Below, piece after piece: positions 11,761-21,014 of a stretch of 64,000 nucleotides of DNA; within the stretch, counting starts at the first letter, position 1; every line of letters begins with the position of its first letter. Source of the stretch: Litorilituus lipolyticus (GTDB taxonomy: Bacteria > Pseudomonadota > Gammaproteobacteria > Enterobacterales > Alteromonadaceae); assembly GCF_006439335.1 (NCBI RefSeq), contig NZ_SAWY01000008.1, forward strand, positions 1-64,000, in the 5' to 3' direction. Below the pieces are notes generated by a model. It was given only the letters and a program-made list of their open reading frames with translations. It was not told the origin of the DNA and searched no databases. A program made the translations under genes and the position numbers.

Positions 11761-12297
11761 ATGGCACTTTCAAATATTACTAAACGTTTACACATACTTA
11801 TTGCTATTAGCATGATTTGTTTAGTAGCAGTTGGCATTTATATGTCCAATACTGAAACTTTCTTTTTATATCCTATTCATAAGTCTATTGGGGCAATAGT
11901 GTTTGTCTTTGCGCTTTGGCGAATTGTTGTACGTATGAAAGAGGGATGGCCTGAGCCAGTCGGTGTTGCGCCAAAAATTCAACTTATTGCTGCTAAAGTA
12001 GTGCACTGGGGGCTAATCACTATGACAGTCGTTTATCCTTTATCAGGCTTGATGATGTCAGGTGCAGGCGGTCATGGCATCTACATTTTTGGATTAGAAA
12101 TACTTGCTTCAAACTATGATGAAGTCACAGGTAAAGCTGTTGCGTTAAACGAGACCATTGCTGGAATAGGTCATGAAACTCATGAGCTATTAGTGCCAGT
12201 AATTATTGTGCTTATTATCGTTCATGTGGTTGGCGCATTGAAGCATCACTTTATTGACAAAGATGAAACAATCACCAGAATGTTTTCTTTGAAATAA
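11761..12297 (+). CDS. Cytochrome b561 family membrane protein
   Basis: The product, 178 residues from the ATG at 11761, is a four-helix inner-membrane di-haem b protein of the prokaryotic CybB/YodB type. The likely haem histidines are in RLHIL (helix 1), HKSIGA (helix 2), VHWGL (helix 3) and VHVVGALKHH (helix 4). Such proteins pass electrons between quinone and periplasmic partners; some act as superoxide:ubiquinone oxidoreductases. An earlier TTG at 11737 is in frame but would add residues before the usual N-terminal amphipathic stretch. It is monocistronic. Confidence 0.85.
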   Translation: MALSNITKRLHILIAISMICLVAVGIYMSNTETFFLYPIHKSIGAIVFVFALWRIVVRMKEGWPEPVGVAPKIQLIAAKVVHWGLITMTVVYPLSGLMMSGAGGHGIYIFGLEILASNYDEVTGKAVALNETIAGIGHETHELLVPVIIVLIIVHVVGALKHHFIDKDETITRMFSLK

Positions 12298-12322
12298 CAG
12301 CGCAATAAATCAAGATAACCAG

Positions 12323-12346
12323 TTGGCTCAATATATATTGAGCCAA
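12323..12346. terminator. Hairpin between convergent genes
   Basis: TTGGCTCAAT, loop ATAT and ATTGAGCCAA form a perfect 10-base stem in the 61-base gap between the b561 gene and the minus-strand lipoprotein gene. It is symmetric, and a T-rich tail follows on the plus strand. Confidence 0.65.
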
Positions 12347-12358
12347 TCCTTATTTACT

Positions 12359-13153
12359 TTATTCCCATGAGAATTGATCATATTCAGGGAATTCAAGTTC
12401 TATTGATTCTTGCATTTCTACAGCTTTTTTTGCTTGTTCTTTTAAAGCAATAACATCATTTTGAATGTTGTAGCGCAGTTTTCTAGCTTGTGACCAAACC
12501 TTTTCATTTTCCGCACTAAATTGTTCTTTATTTTCTACATAACGAGCTAATGCTGGTCCAAGCACTTGATAAGCTTGTTTTAATCGTTTCGCTTGTTGCG
12601 ACGAAAACTCATTAATTTGTTGGTAATATTTTGCTAACGCTGGTGACAATGGTTGCTCAATTAAGTTGTTTTCATTCGCCATGCGAGAAAAGTATTTTTG
12701 GTAATTTTCGAGCGAAATACTATCTGCACTAAGCCATTGTTGCATTGAGTCGCTATTAATAATGGTTTCGCTTTCGGGATCAATAATCATAACCGTTGGC
12801 GTGCCATAATAAATTGGCATGTTAAAACGAGATACGACATCAAAACCACGTTGATAATAACCAACATCAATAAAAAGTGTTTGATAGTGCTCGGTAAGTA
12901 TTGTTTGCATAGTGCTTTGCGAAAATTTTGCAGCTAACCCTGTACTGTCGTGACACCACTGTGCGCCTAACACCAGTAATAGTTTTTTATGCTCAGCTTT
13001 GGCTTTCGCTAATTTATCATCGATGTCTTGCATAACATGGTCAGACTCAGCAAATTGATAGCTGGCTAATGTCGGGATTTTATCATTTTGTACAGAGAGA
13101 CTACTGCATGCAGATAAAGTAAAGAGGGCTAATAGTGTCGTGAAAAGGCGCAT
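12359..13153 (-). CDS. Thioredoxin-fold lipoprotein with a CxxS active-site variant
   Basis: Reading from the ATG at 13153 gives 264 residues with a lipoprotein signal peptide (lipobox LSAC). An upstream start at 13255 is in frame but would bury the signal peptide. The thioredoxin-like part (about residues 40-150) carries LLLVLGAQWCHDSTGL where CxxC proteins have WCxxC, so only one cysteine remains. A cis-proline candidate lies in YYGTPTVMIID. The remaining roughly 100 residues are helical. It is likely an envelope protein of the thioredoxin_7/DUF255-like group that acts on thiols or only binds. A reductase role is uncertain because the second cysteine is missing. Confidence 0.75.
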   Translation of the reverse strand: MRLFTTLLALFTLSACSSLSVQNDKIPTLASYQFAESDHVMQDIDDKLAKAKAEHKKLLLVLGAQWCHDSTGLAAKFSQSTMQTILTEHYQTLFIDVGYYQRGFDVVSRFNMPIYYGTPTVMIIDPESETIINSDSMQQWLSADSISLENYQKYFSRMANENNLIEQPLSPALAKYYQQINEFSSQQAKRLKQAYQVLGPALARYVENKEQFSAENEKVWSQARKLRYNIQNDVIALKEQAKKAVEMQESIELEFPEYDQFSWE

Positions 13154-13304
13154 TAATTGTCCAACCAGAGAAATATAAAAGAAGTGATAATAACTGATTG
13201 GCGTAAGAGATGGTATTGCTTTACGTTTGCCTAAATGAGCAGCAGTATAATGCAAGAGTATTGCATTATACTGATGTTTAACTAGAGCTTAAGGTCAATA
13301 GATT

Positions 13305-14198
13305 TTAGTCTTCATCTACATCATTGTGATTAAAAGCGGCACTGAAAAATTCAACGACATTGTGTTTAGATTTTCTCGCAATGCGCTTGTTCGGGGCTAA
13401 CAGGACCTCACCTCCTTGACCTAGGTGAGAGTAGGGATCAGTTACTAACCATTTTGGCTCTAATCTATCCCAAGCATGATATGCGCGTTTGAACATATTT
13501 AGCGAAACGAACTGTGCATCCGTTGTTGCAAGGTTACTGACTAACATTGGGCATGTTTCAGGGGTGTCATAAGCATCTAGGTTGCCAGATTGAATAAGTA
13601 TTGGTGCGCCTGTTAAGTTAGTAAACTCAAATCCGGGCACATTATTATATAGCCAACATACAGGGTAGTGGGCAACATGAGCGGCAAAACGTAATGGAGT
13701 GCCAGTTAATGCCATATATTGCTCAGTAGCAGTAAGCATGGATAAAACACCTCCCCACGAAAAACCAATAATGCCTATGTTATTAGCATCAATTTCAGGT
13801 CTTTGCGCTAAGTAATGCAAAGCGGAAAAAATATCAGGCAGGGTCTCTTGAGGTGAGTTTGGCCTGTTGTCGCTTCCGCCCATTAAATTTCTTGCACCCC
13901 AAAGATCAACCTCTAAGGTAGCAATACCTGCCTTATTTAATGCTTTAGCATAGAACTGACCCGTGCTATCGATACCACTGGTACTGTGAACAATAATAAC
14001 AGCCGGTCTTGGCTTGCTACTTTCAGAACGCGGTAATTGATATTTAGCTGACAGTTGCCAAGTACTGCTTGGTCCTTGTACAGGGATGTTGAGATAAAAA
14101 GTATGAGGTAATGGTTGTGAGTTAACTTTTGCGTTGGCATCGAGCATATTAGTGAGTGTGAATAGGCATAAAAATAGCCCAAGAATGAAATTGTTCAT
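13305..14198 (-). CDS. Exported dienelactone hydrolase-like alpha/beta hydrolase
   Basis: From the ATG at 14198, which has GAAGGA upstream, the protein is 297 residues with a signal peptide ending near DANA-K. It has the alpha/beta-hydrolase pattern: a nucleophile elbow GFSWGG (serine near residue 150), an oxyanion-side motif IIVHSTSG, and late residues in LIQSGNLDAYD and AYHAWDR that would supply the Asp and His. It resembles the DLH family, which opens lactones or cleaves esters, but the periplasmic location and substrate are unknown. An in-frame start at 14243 would add 15 charged residues before the signal peptide. It is divergent from trhO. Confidence 0.8.
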   Translation of the reverse strand: MNNFILGLFLCLFTLTNMLDANAKVNSQPLPHTFYLNIPVQGPSSTWQLSAKYQLPRSESSKPRPAVIIVHSTSGIDSTGQFYAKALNKAGIATLEVDLWGARNLMGGSDNRPNSPQETLPDIFSALHYLAQRPEIDANNIGIIGFSWGGVLSMLTATEQYMALTGTPLRFAAHVAHYPVCWLYNNVPGFEFTNLTGAPILIQSGNLDAYDTPETCPMLVSNLATTDAQFVSLNMFKRAYHAWDRLEPKWLVTDPYSHLGQGGEVLLAPNKRIARKSKHNVVEFFSAAFNHNDVDED

Positions 14199-14344
14199 TT
14201 TAATTCCTTCTATTAAGTGTGATCGAGTACTCCTTTCGAGCATTGAGAATAGTAGTGAATTGGTGATATGTCTAATAGCGACTGTTGTCGTTTATTGAAA
14301 ATTTAACGATTCGTATTTTATTTGGTAGAATGCGCTCGAAAACC

Positions 14345-14358
14345 TTGATCTAGATCAA
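14345..14358. promoter_or_regulatory. Perfect FNR/EtrA-type box upstream of trhO
   Basis: TTGATCTAGATCAA matches the FNR consensus TTGAT-N4-ATCAA at all ten positions and is fully palindromic. It lies 64-77 bases upstream of the trhO start codon and about 150 upstream of the divergent hydrolase. The position fits control of trhO by oxygen; whether it activates or represses cannot be read. Confidence 0.7.
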
Positions 14359-14421
14359 AGTTTGCCTTTTTTAAATCTACAGCACTGAATTTACGTTTCA
14401 GTTAGCTCAATGGAGAAAACG

Positions 14422-15426
14422 ATGACAACTACACCTATATCCACAACCACGCCGATAACGATTTGCGCTTTATACAAATTTGTGCGACTAGATAATTATC
14501 AAGCATTGCGTGAGCCATTATTAGCCGAAATGACGTTAAATAACGTTAAAGGTACTTTATTACTTGCCTCAGAGGGTATTAATGGCACTGTGGCTGGCCC
14601 TGCACAGGGTATTCTAGCAGTATTAGCGTTTTTAAATGCTCAACCAAATTTAGACAATATTTCCCATAAAGAATCGTTCAGTGAAGTAAACCCTTTTCAT
14701 CGAACAAAAGTGAAATTGAAAAAAGAAATTGTCACTATGGGGGTTGAGGGTATTGATCCAAATAAAGTTGTTGGCACATATGTAAAACCAAAAGATTGGA
14801 ATGCGCTTATTTCTGACCCTGAAGTTTTACTGATTGATACGCGAAATGACTATGAAATTGAAATTGGTACCTTTAAAAATGCAGTAAACCCAGATACAGA
14901 AAGTTTTAGAGAGTTTCCTGAATACGTGGAAAAAAACCTTGATAAAACCAAACACAAAAAAGTTGCCATGTATTGTACAGGTGGTATTCGCTGTGAAAAA
15001 TCAACTGCTTACTTAAAAGAACAAGGGTTTGATGAGGTATATCACCTTGAGGGAGGCATTTTAAAATATCTTGAAGAAGTGCCTAGTGAAGACACTATGT
15101 GGCAAGGTGAATGTTTTGTTTTTGATGGCCGTGTAGCGGTTAATCATGACTTAGAGCAGGGACAATATGATCAATGTTACGCTTGTCGTTTTCCATTAAC
15201 ACAAGAGCAAAAGCAAAGTGAGCACTATGTTGAAGGCGTTAGTTGTCATCGTTGTTATGACAAAGTGTCTGATGCACAACGCAGTCGCTATCAAGAGCGT
15301 CAACGTCAAATTGCTTTAGCAGCTGAGCGTGGTGAAGCTCACATAGGTGGTGAGATTACCGATATTATTCAACAAAGAAAGCAGCAGAAATCAGCAATAA
15401 AAGCGGCTCAAGCCAAGCAAAAATAA
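14422..15426 (+). CDS. trhO: tRNA uridine(34) hydroxylase TrhO, rhodanese-type
   Basis: TrhO (formerly YceA) hydroxylates U34 of tRNAs in an oxygen-dependent way, the first step to 5-methoxyuridine or cmo5U. The protein has an N-terminal acylphosphatase-like domain (LYKFVRLDN and [13 protein letters not shown]), then a rhodanese domain (about 125-220) with active-site loop [13 protein letters not shown] cysteine-containing C-terminal segment follows (CYACRFPL and CHRCYDK). I chose the ATG at 14422 because GGAG lies seven bases before it; the ATG at 14410 lacks a binding site. The gene is monocistronic with its own terminator. A perfect FNR-type box upstream suggests its expression responds to oxygen. 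Confidence 0.92.
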   Translation: MTTTPISTTTPITICALYKFVRLDNYQALREPLLAEMTLNNVKGTLLLASEGINGTVAGPAQGILAVLAFLNAQPNLDNISHKESFSEVNPFHRTKVKLKKEIVTMGVEGIDPNKVVGTYVKPKDWNALISDPEVLLIDTRNDYEIEIGTFKNAVNPDTESFREFPEYVEKNLDKTKHKKVAMYCTGGIRCEKSTAYLKEQGFDEVYHLEGGILKYLEEVPSEDTMWQGECFVFDGRVAVNHDLEQGQYDQCYACRFPLTQEQKQSEHYVEGVSCHRCYDKVSDAQRSRYQERQRQIALAAERGEAHIGGEITDIIQQRKQQKSAIKAAQAKQK

Positions 15427-15462
15427 ACTGTTAGTTTGTTCATTTAAATTAGTTTGAACGAT

Positions 15463-15497
15463 AAAAACGCCATTAATGTCTATTTAATGGCGTTTTT
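15463..15497 (+). terminator. trhO terminator
   Basis: AAAAACGCCATTAA and TTAATGGCGTTTTT pair perfectly around a seven-base loop, with a T tract, 37 bases after the stop. Confidence 0.93.
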
Positions 15498-15665
15498 GCT
15501 TTACACATTATTACCCTTAAAGCGGGTATGAGCATTGCCTATTTTTTCAAGATTGTATATTCTTGCAGCACATAAGATATAAGGCTGCAGTGGTAAAACC
15601 TATCCTGATTTTCTCCTGTTAACCACCTTATTCTAATTCGATAGTAACCGTTAAACGAGAGACTT

Positions 15666-17729
15666 ATGAAACTACCATTTATTGCTGCAGGTTTAACCTT
15701 AGCAGTGAGCTTTAATACGGTACAAGCTAAAGTGCTAACTGTAGAAAAGCTCAATACACTCAATCAACTTCATGATGTGACCATCTCCCCAAAAGGTGAA
15801 GCATTAATTTATGGCTTAAAAAAAGGCACAAGTTCAAGTGACAACCACTTGTATCGTCAAGATATTAAATCAGGCAAAGTGACTCAATTAACGACTCATG
15901 AAAATTCTGAACATAATGTTGTGTGGGCCGATGATGGACAATCTATTTATTTTCTATCTTCACGAAGTGGTAGCTCACAAATATGGCAATTACCTCTCGC
16001 TGGCGGTGAAGCTAAGCAAATTTCAGATTTAGCAGTAGATATTAATGGTTTTAAGATTTCTAAAAACGGGCAAACCTTCGCTTTATCTATGACGGTTAAG
16101 CCTGGATGTCAGACCTTAGCGTGTACTAATGATGCGCGTAAAGCGGATAAAGAAAAGAAATATAATATTCGCGCTTACGATCAATTAATGGTGCGTCATT
16201 GGGATGTTTGGTTAACTGATTACAAAGAGCATTTGTTTGTTGCTAAACCTAATGCACAAGGTTTAATTACCCAAGCTGAAGATATTATGGTGAACTGGAG
16301 CAGTGATATTGCTGGTATCGGCAATGTGGCGATTCACCCAGAAGGCACTTCATTAGTATTTGCGGCAAAAGATTCGTCCAATGACGTGGCGGCAAAGGAT
16401 CACTCTTGGACAACGAATTATGATTTATTTGAAGTAGATTTAGCAAAAGCAGCTAAACAAAATAGTTACGAGTTAGTAAATATTACTTCAGAAAACACCG
16501 CTTGGGATACCGCACCTGTTTATTCATCAAATGGACGTTTTTTAGCCTATAAGGCGATGTCTATTCCAGGCTATGAATCTGATAAATTTGCGTTGAAATT
16601 GCGTGATAACCGTTCAGGTAAAGTGCGTGATGTTGCCCCTAAATGGGATCGCTCTGTAAGCACATTGCGCTTTGCTGCTGACAATAAAACCTTATTAGTT
16701 ACCGCACAAGATGTTGGTCAAAAAAGTATTTTCGCTATTACCCCAGAATTTAATGAAGTACAAAAGGTTTATGGTGTTGGTACAAATGGCGATGTATTAG
16801 CTCACGGCGATAACATTTACTTTACTCGTCACACACTAGGTTCACCTAAAGATATTTTTACTATTAGCCAAGACGGTTATGGTTTAAAGCAATTAACTGA
16901 CATTAATAAAGAGAAATTGGCAGATATTCAATTTGCTTCATACGAGCAGTTTAATTTTAAAGGCTGGAATAACGAAAAAGTTCATGGTTATTGGTTAAAG
17001 CCAGCTAACTTTGAAGCAGGTAAAAAATATCCAATCGCTTTCTTAGTTCACGGTGGTCCACAAGGTAGCTTTGGTAATATGTTCCATTATCGTTGGAATG
17101 CGCAATTATGGGCTGCTAAAGGCTATGGCGTTGTGATGGTGGACTTCCATGGTTCAACAGGCTATGGACAAGAATTTACTCATTCAATCAGTCGTGACTG
17201 GGGCGGTAAGCCACTAGAAGACTTACAAAAAGGTCTTGATTTCATAGTCAAAGATCAGCCATGGTTAGATGGCGATAATGCTTGTGCCTTAGGGGCATCA
17301 TATGGCGGATATATGATGAACTGGATTGCGGGTAACTGGTCTGATCGTTTTAAATGTTTGATCAATCACGCAGGCTTATTTGATATGCCAAGCTTTTATC
17401 AATCTACTGAGGAGCTTTGGTTCCCTGAGTATGATTTAGGTGGGCCATTGTTTGGCGATGAAAAAGGCAATATCAGTGACGATTACAATAAATATAATCC
17501 ATCAGCTTTTGTTAATAACTGGAAAACACCTATGTTAGTTATCCAAGGTGAGTTGGACTACCGTGTGCCGTATGCACAAAGTTTAGGTGCATTTACCACA
17601 TTGCAGCGTAAAGGTATTGATAGTCGATTAGTGATGTTCCCTGACGAAGATCACCATATTCGTAAGCCAGATAATTTAGTTGTTTGGTATGAAGAAGTAT
17701 TTAAGTGGTTAGATAAATACACTAAATAA
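15666..17729 (+). CDS. Exported S9-family prolyl oligopeptidase-like peptidase
   Basis: The 687-residue protein has a signal peptide (cleavage near VQA-K), a WD40-like/TolB-type beta-propeller (about 25-420), and a C-terminal alpha/beta-hydrolase domain. The catalytic triad is visible: Ser545 in GASYGGYMMNW, Asp631 in QGELDYRVP, and His663 or His664 in DEDHHIRKP. HGGPQGSFG supplies the oxyanion region. It resembles acylaminoacyl-peptidase/dipeptidyl-peptidase S9 enzymes that trim peptides in the periplasm, in line with a protein-degrading marine lifestyle. It is monocistronic, with a terminator behind it. Confidence 0.9.
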   Translation: MKLPFIAAGLTLAVSFNTVQAKVLTVEKLNTLNQLHDVTISPKGEALIYGLKKGTSSSDNHLYRQDIKSGKVTQLTTHENSEHNVVWADDGQSIYFLSSRSGSSQIWQLPLAGGEAKQISDLAVDINGFKISKNGQTFALSMTVKPGCQTLACTNDARKADKEKKYNIRAYDQLMVRHWDVWLTDYKEHLFVAKPNAQGLITQAEDIMVNWSSDIAGIGNVAIHPEGTSLVFAAKDSSNDVAAKDHSWTTNYDLFEVDLAKAAKQNSYELVNITSENTAWDTAPVYSSNGRFLAYKAMSIPGYESDKFALKLRDNRSGKVRDVAPKWDRSVSTLRFAADNKTLLVTAQDVGQKSIFAITPEFNEVQKVYGVGTNGDVLAHGDNIYFTRHTLGSPKDIFTISQDGYGLKQLTDINKEKLADIQFASYEQFNFKGWNNEKVHGYWLKPANFEAGKKYPIAFLVHGGPQGSFGNMFHYRWNAQLWAAKGYGVVMVDFHGSTGYGQEFTHSISRDWGGKPLEDLQKGLDFIVKDQPWLDGDNACALGASYGGYMMNWIAGNWSDRFKCLINHAGLFDMPSFYQSTEELWFPEYDLGGPLFGDEKGNISDDYNKYNPSAFVNNWKTPMLVIQGELDYRVPYAQSLGAFTTLQRKGIDSRLVMFPDEDHHIRKPDNLVVWYEEVFKWLDKYTK

Positions 17730-17760
17730 TATGACTACTTAATTTGGTTTTTCAATGAAC

Positions 17761-17790
17761 AAAAGGCACATTGTAATGATGTGCCTTTTT
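17761..17790 (+). terminator. S9 peptidase gene terminator
   Basis: AAAAGGCACAT and ATGTGCCTTTTT pair perfectly over a seven-base loop, followed by T residues. Confidence 0.9.
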
Positions 17791-17822
17791 AGTAACTAAA
17801 GAGATGATAATCAGGAGGTGTA

Positions 17823-18167
17823 ATGACCGTAGTATCAAAAGATAACGCTAAGCATTATTTTTGGGGAGAACAATGTGATGGTTGGCATTTAGTTCAATCA
17901 GGCAACTTAAGTGTTATTCAAGAACGTGTGCCCAGTGGTTGTGGAGAAAGTCGTCACTATCATGTCATTGCAGAACAATTTTTCTTTGTACTTTCTGGCG
18001 TTGCGACTATTGAATTGGAAGGTAAACTTTTTCAGCTGCAGAGCCACCAAGGTTTGCATGTTAAGGCTGGTATGTCACACCAAGTGACTAATAATGAAGC
18101 CACTGACTTAGTCTTTACGGTTACCTCAACGCCACCGAGCCATGGTGATAGAGTAGATAGAGTATAG
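17823..18167 (+). CDS. Small cupin-domain protein
   Basis: The 114-residue protein is a single cupin barrel. Cupin motif 1 is seen as RHYHVIAEQFFFVLSG, with the two histidines and the glutamate that bind a metal. Motif 2 is HVKAGMSHQVTN with the last histidine. Such proteins may be isomerases, dioxygenases or sensors; nothing here fixes the substrate. An ideal AGGAGGTG ribosome binding site precedes the ATG. It is the first of three closely packed genes (cupin, GNAT, GFA) that look like an operon. Confidence 0.8.
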   Translation: MTVVSKDNAKHYFWGEQCDGWHLVQSGNLSVIQERVPSGCGESRHYHVIAEQFFFVLSGVATIELEGKLFQLQSHQGLHVKAGMSHQVTNNEATDLVFTVTSTPPSHGDRVDRV

Positions 18168-18175
18168 GAGTTATT

Positions 18176-18574
18176 TTGCAGCAAATAATAGAAAGGGTTA
18201 CCCCAGCAGAAGATTTTGTTAGGCTAAGAAAAGTAACAGGTTTAACACCAAGAAGCTTACTTGCAGCACAAAAAGCATTGCCTAATAGTTTGTACGGTGT
18301 ACATATTATTTTAAATAATGAAGTGATTGGCATGGCGAGAGTGGTTGGCGATGGCGCACTCAATTTTGACATTGTAGATGTAGCGGTTGATCCAACATAC
18401 CAAGGGTTGGGCTATGGAGCAATGTTAATGGAATATGTGATGAAATACCTTGATAAGACTGCTATGCCAACAGCCTATATTACCTTAATGGCAGATGTGC
18501 CAGAATTATATTTAAAGTTTGGTTTCAAGTATAGCCGCCCGGAAAGTGAAGGCATGTATATGGTGAAACCATAA
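18176..18574 (+). CDS. GNAT-family N-acetyltransferase
   Basis: The 132-residue protein has the GNAT core. It shows VVGDGALNFDIVDVAVDPTY (strands 3-4) followed by the acetyl-CoA loop QGLGYGAML and a C-terminal LMADVPELYLKFGF segment. It probably acetylates an amine of a small molecule or peptide. The start is TTG at 18176, supported by GGAG six bases upstream and eight bases after the cupin stop. Its place between a cupin and a GFA-type protein suggests co-expression but not a shared pathway I can name. Confidence 0.82.
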   Translation: MQQIIERVTPAEDFVRLRKVTGLTPRSLLAAQKALPNSLYGVHIILNNEVIGMARVVGDGALNFDIVDVAVDPTYQGLGYGAMLMEYVMKYLDKTAMPTAYITLMADVPELYLKFGFKYSRPESEGMYMVKP

Positions 18575-18595
18575 TTTATTGCGAGGGATTATAAG

Positions 18596-18961
18596 ATGAT
18601 AAAAGCAAGCTGCCACTGTGGCAATGTTCAAATAGAAATTCATGCTAAGACTGATACATTAACAAGCTGTAATTGCTCAATATGCCATAGGATTGGCGCA
18701 CGATGGGCATATTTTAATCCTAAGGATATTAGAATTTCGCATCAAAGTGTTCCCACCAATGAATACCAATGGGGAGAAAAAATGATTAACTTTCATCATT
18801 GCCCGCAATGTGGTGGTACAACGCATTATACGCCCGTCGATAAAAATTCCACCAGAATGGCAATAAACTTTAGACATGTTGCAAAAGAGCTGACCCAAGG
18901 TTTAGCTATAAAGTACTTTGATGGAGCAGATACTTGGAAGTTTGTTGAAGAACCTTTTTAA
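18596..18961 (+). CDS. GFA/CENP-V family zinc protein
   Basis: The 121-residue protein carries the GFA zinc-binding pattern: CHCGNV near residue 7, CNCSICHR near residue 28, and CPQCGG in the second half. The family is named after glutathione-dependent formaldehyde-activating enzyme, but most members have no proven activity. AGGGA precedes the ATG. It is the last gene of the cupin-GNAT-GFA cluster and ends four bases before the stop of the convergent minus-strand gene, with no room for a conventional terminator. A second GFA gene lies at about 38.6 kb. Confidence 0.82.
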   Translation: MIKASCHCGNVQIEIHAKTDTLTSCNCSICHRIGARWAYFNPKDIRISHQSVPTNEYQWGEKMINFHHCPQCGGTTHYTPVDKNSTRMAINFRHVAKELTQGLAIKYFDGADTWKFVEEPF

Positions 18962-18965
18962 AAGG

Positions 18966-19697
18966 CTATTGCCTTATCGGGTTTAGCTTTCCGGCTTTTA
19001 TGGCTAAGCTAATCTGCTCTGAGAGCAAATTAGCGAGTTCTCGTTTCGATGACTTTTTCGAAAAAACAATGTAGCTGCCCACTGGTTGATTAAATTGGTA
19101 ATTTGCCAATGAAATTTTTTGTTGAAATTCTTGCAAAGATATCAGCGGTCTGATGGTTTCTTCGCGTTCTAAAAATGTATCGATGTGACCTTTAAGCAAC
19201 ATTTTGACTAATTGCTTACGAGAGGTCACTTCAATTTTCTTGATCGCTTTATTTTCATCAAAGTCTTTAAAATAAGCGCCACCACGTAAAGTACCAACAA
19301 ATAACCCTTCTAAATCACTCAACTGATTTATTGTTATTTTGCGTGAAGTTAAGGTGAAAAAACGCAATGGCTTATGCTGCATCAGATAGGGGGGCTCAAT
19401 AAAGATAAGGTCTTTTTCACGCTCAGTTGATTTAAGTAACCCCATCATAATGTCTGCCTGACCATTTTTGACCATGGATAAGCAGCGTGCAAATGGACAG
19501 TGAATAAACTCTGTTGTTAACCCTGCCGCAGAAGTTACTTGCTTAATTATTTCGACATTTTCACCTAGCCACTCATCAGCAATAAAATCAACAAAAGGCG
19601 GCTCAATGAACATAGCCACTTTTAGCTGTTGCTCGCTTGCTTGCCCTGGAACGCTGAACAAGTAAAACAAAGAGAATAAGATCAAGATATGTTTCAT
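18966..19697 (-). CDS. Periplasmic solute-binding protein, family 3 type
   Basis: The 243-residue protein has a signal peptide (cleavage near GQA-S) and the bilobed fold of extracellular solute-binding family 3 (KVAMFIEPPFVDF, NGQADIMMGLLKSTERE). Members bind polar amino acids or similar ligands for ABC uptake, or serve as sensors. No permease or ATPase gene is near, so it may work alone or with a distant transporter, as many Alteromonadales orphans appear to. A diverged homologue lies at about 29 kb. It shares direction with gltS but is separated by about 100 bases. Confidence 0.75.
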   Translation of the reverse strand: MKHILILFSLFYLFSVPGQASEQQLKVAMFIEPPFVDFIADEWLGENVEIIKQVTSAAGLTTEFIHCPFARCLSMVKNGQADIMMGLLKSTEREKDLIFIEPPYLMQHKPLRFFTLTSRKITINQLSDLEGLFVGTLRGGAYFKDFDENKAIKKIEVTSRKQLVKMLLKGHIDTFLEREETIRPLISLQEFQQKISLANYQFNQPVGSYIVFSKKSSKRELANLLSEQISLAIKAGKLNPIRQ

Positions 19698-19803
19698 ATG
19701 CTTAGTGTAGTAAAAGACCTGCTAGAGTTCCTATAAATAGCTTCAATATTTACACTAAAATCCAATTATCAATGGATTATAACTATTCTGAATTATGCAA
19801 AAG

Positions 19804-20994
19804 TTAAACTAACCAATTCATAAACCATTGAATAATTATTGCATTTGAAATATCAATAAAAAATGCTCCAATTAGCGGGATTACAATAAATGCTTGTGGT
19901 GAAGCGCCGTATTTTTTTGTGACTGCTGTCATATTGGCTATAGCCGTTGGCGTTGCGCCAAGCCCCAAACCAGCATAGCCAGACGCAATAACTGCAGCAT
20001 CATAGTTTTTACCTAATGCTTTAAAGACAATAAATATAGTGAAGAGAGTGATCACGAGTACTTGAGCAAGCAACAAGAGCAAAATTGGCATCGCCAAATC
20101 AATCAGCGTCCATAGCTGTAAACTCATTAATGACATAGCTAAAAATAACCCTAAACTAAAATCAGAAATGAGTGCTAAGGTTGGTGTGCCTGATGGCCAA
20201 GGTATGCTTTTCCATACAAGTGGTACGGTATTAGTTAAAATAATACCGCCGAATAAACAAGGAACAAATATGGGTAAAGTGATCCCCAAAGTTTGCAGGT
20301 ATTGATGCAAGTGAATGCCAATACCAATGGCAATGCATAAAATAAGTAATACGGTATAAATAGTATTGACGGTTATTTTTTCTTCTTCGTGAGCAAAACC
20401 TACAGATAATTGTTCATTGCTAGATGAGCTCAATTGGTGTTTATTAATTAAATGATTTGCAATTGGACCACCGCATATACCTCCTAAAACTAAACCAAAG
20501 GTTGCACAGGCAATACCTATTTCCATGGCATTGTCTATGTTAAAGGATTCAGCAAAAATTGGTGCCCACGCAATGGCAGTACCATGACCACCACTAAGTG
20601 ATACTGAACTGCCTAATACACCAACTTGTGGAGGTAACCCTGTTAATAAAGCTACTCCAACCCCGGTAATGTTCTGAATGAATAAGTAACAAACAGCAAT
20701 AATAAGTAAAGTGATTAGGGCTTTACCACCTTTGAGTAATGTTGAAAATCGTGCGGATAAGCCAACACAGGTAAAAAAGATGACAAGTAAAATATCTCGT
20801 TGTTTTAAGGAAAAGTTGACACTTTGATCAAATATTAAATAAATACAACTAAATAGAACGGACGCAATAACACCACCTGTAACAGGCTCAGGAATATTGT
20901 ATTTTTGTAGGAATTGAATTTTTCCATTTAAGAAACGGCCTAAGAATAAAACTAAAACCGCTAGAATAATTGTTTGTCGTGAGTCGAGTTCCAT
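19804..20994 (-). CDS. gltS: Sodium/glutamate symporter GltS
   Basis: This 396-residue inner-membrane protein has about ten hydrophobic helices and the GltS features: FLGRFLNGKI and YNIPEPVTGGVIAS near the N-terminus, GSSVSLSGGHGTAIAWAP around residues 128-145, and the inverted second half with GYAGLGLGATPTAIANM. It imports glutamate with Na+. It is preceded on the same strand by a K+ channel gene whose stop lies 20 bases before the GltS ATG is reached in the other direction (21015 versus 20994), so channel and symporter are probably co-transcribed. Confidence 0.93.
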   Translation of the reverse strand: MELDSRQTIILAVLVLFLGRFLNGKIQFLQKYNIPEPVTGGVIASVLFSCIYLIFDQSVNFSLKQRDILLVIFFTCVGLSARFSTLLKGGKALITLLIIAVCYLFIQNITGVGVALLTGLPPQVGVLGSSVSLSGGHGTAIAWAPIFAESFNIDNAMEIGIACATFGLVLGGICGGPIANHLINKHQLSSSSNEQLSVGFAHEEEKITVNTIYTVLLILCIAIGIGIHLHQYLQTLGITLPIFVPCLFGGIILTNTVPLVWKSIPWPSGTPTLALISDFSLGLFLAMSLMSLQLWTLIDLAMPILLLLLAQVLVITLFTIFIVFKALGKNYDAAVIASGYAGLGLGATPTAIANMTAVTKKYGASPQAFIVIPLIGAFFIDISNAIIIQWFMNWLV

Positions 20995-21014
20995 GGCTGA
21001 GCCTGCTTAGGTGT

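Noticed and set aside
18966-19697. Complete ABC amino acid transporter locus
   Set aside because: Only the binding protein is present; the neighbours are GltS and unrelated genes.
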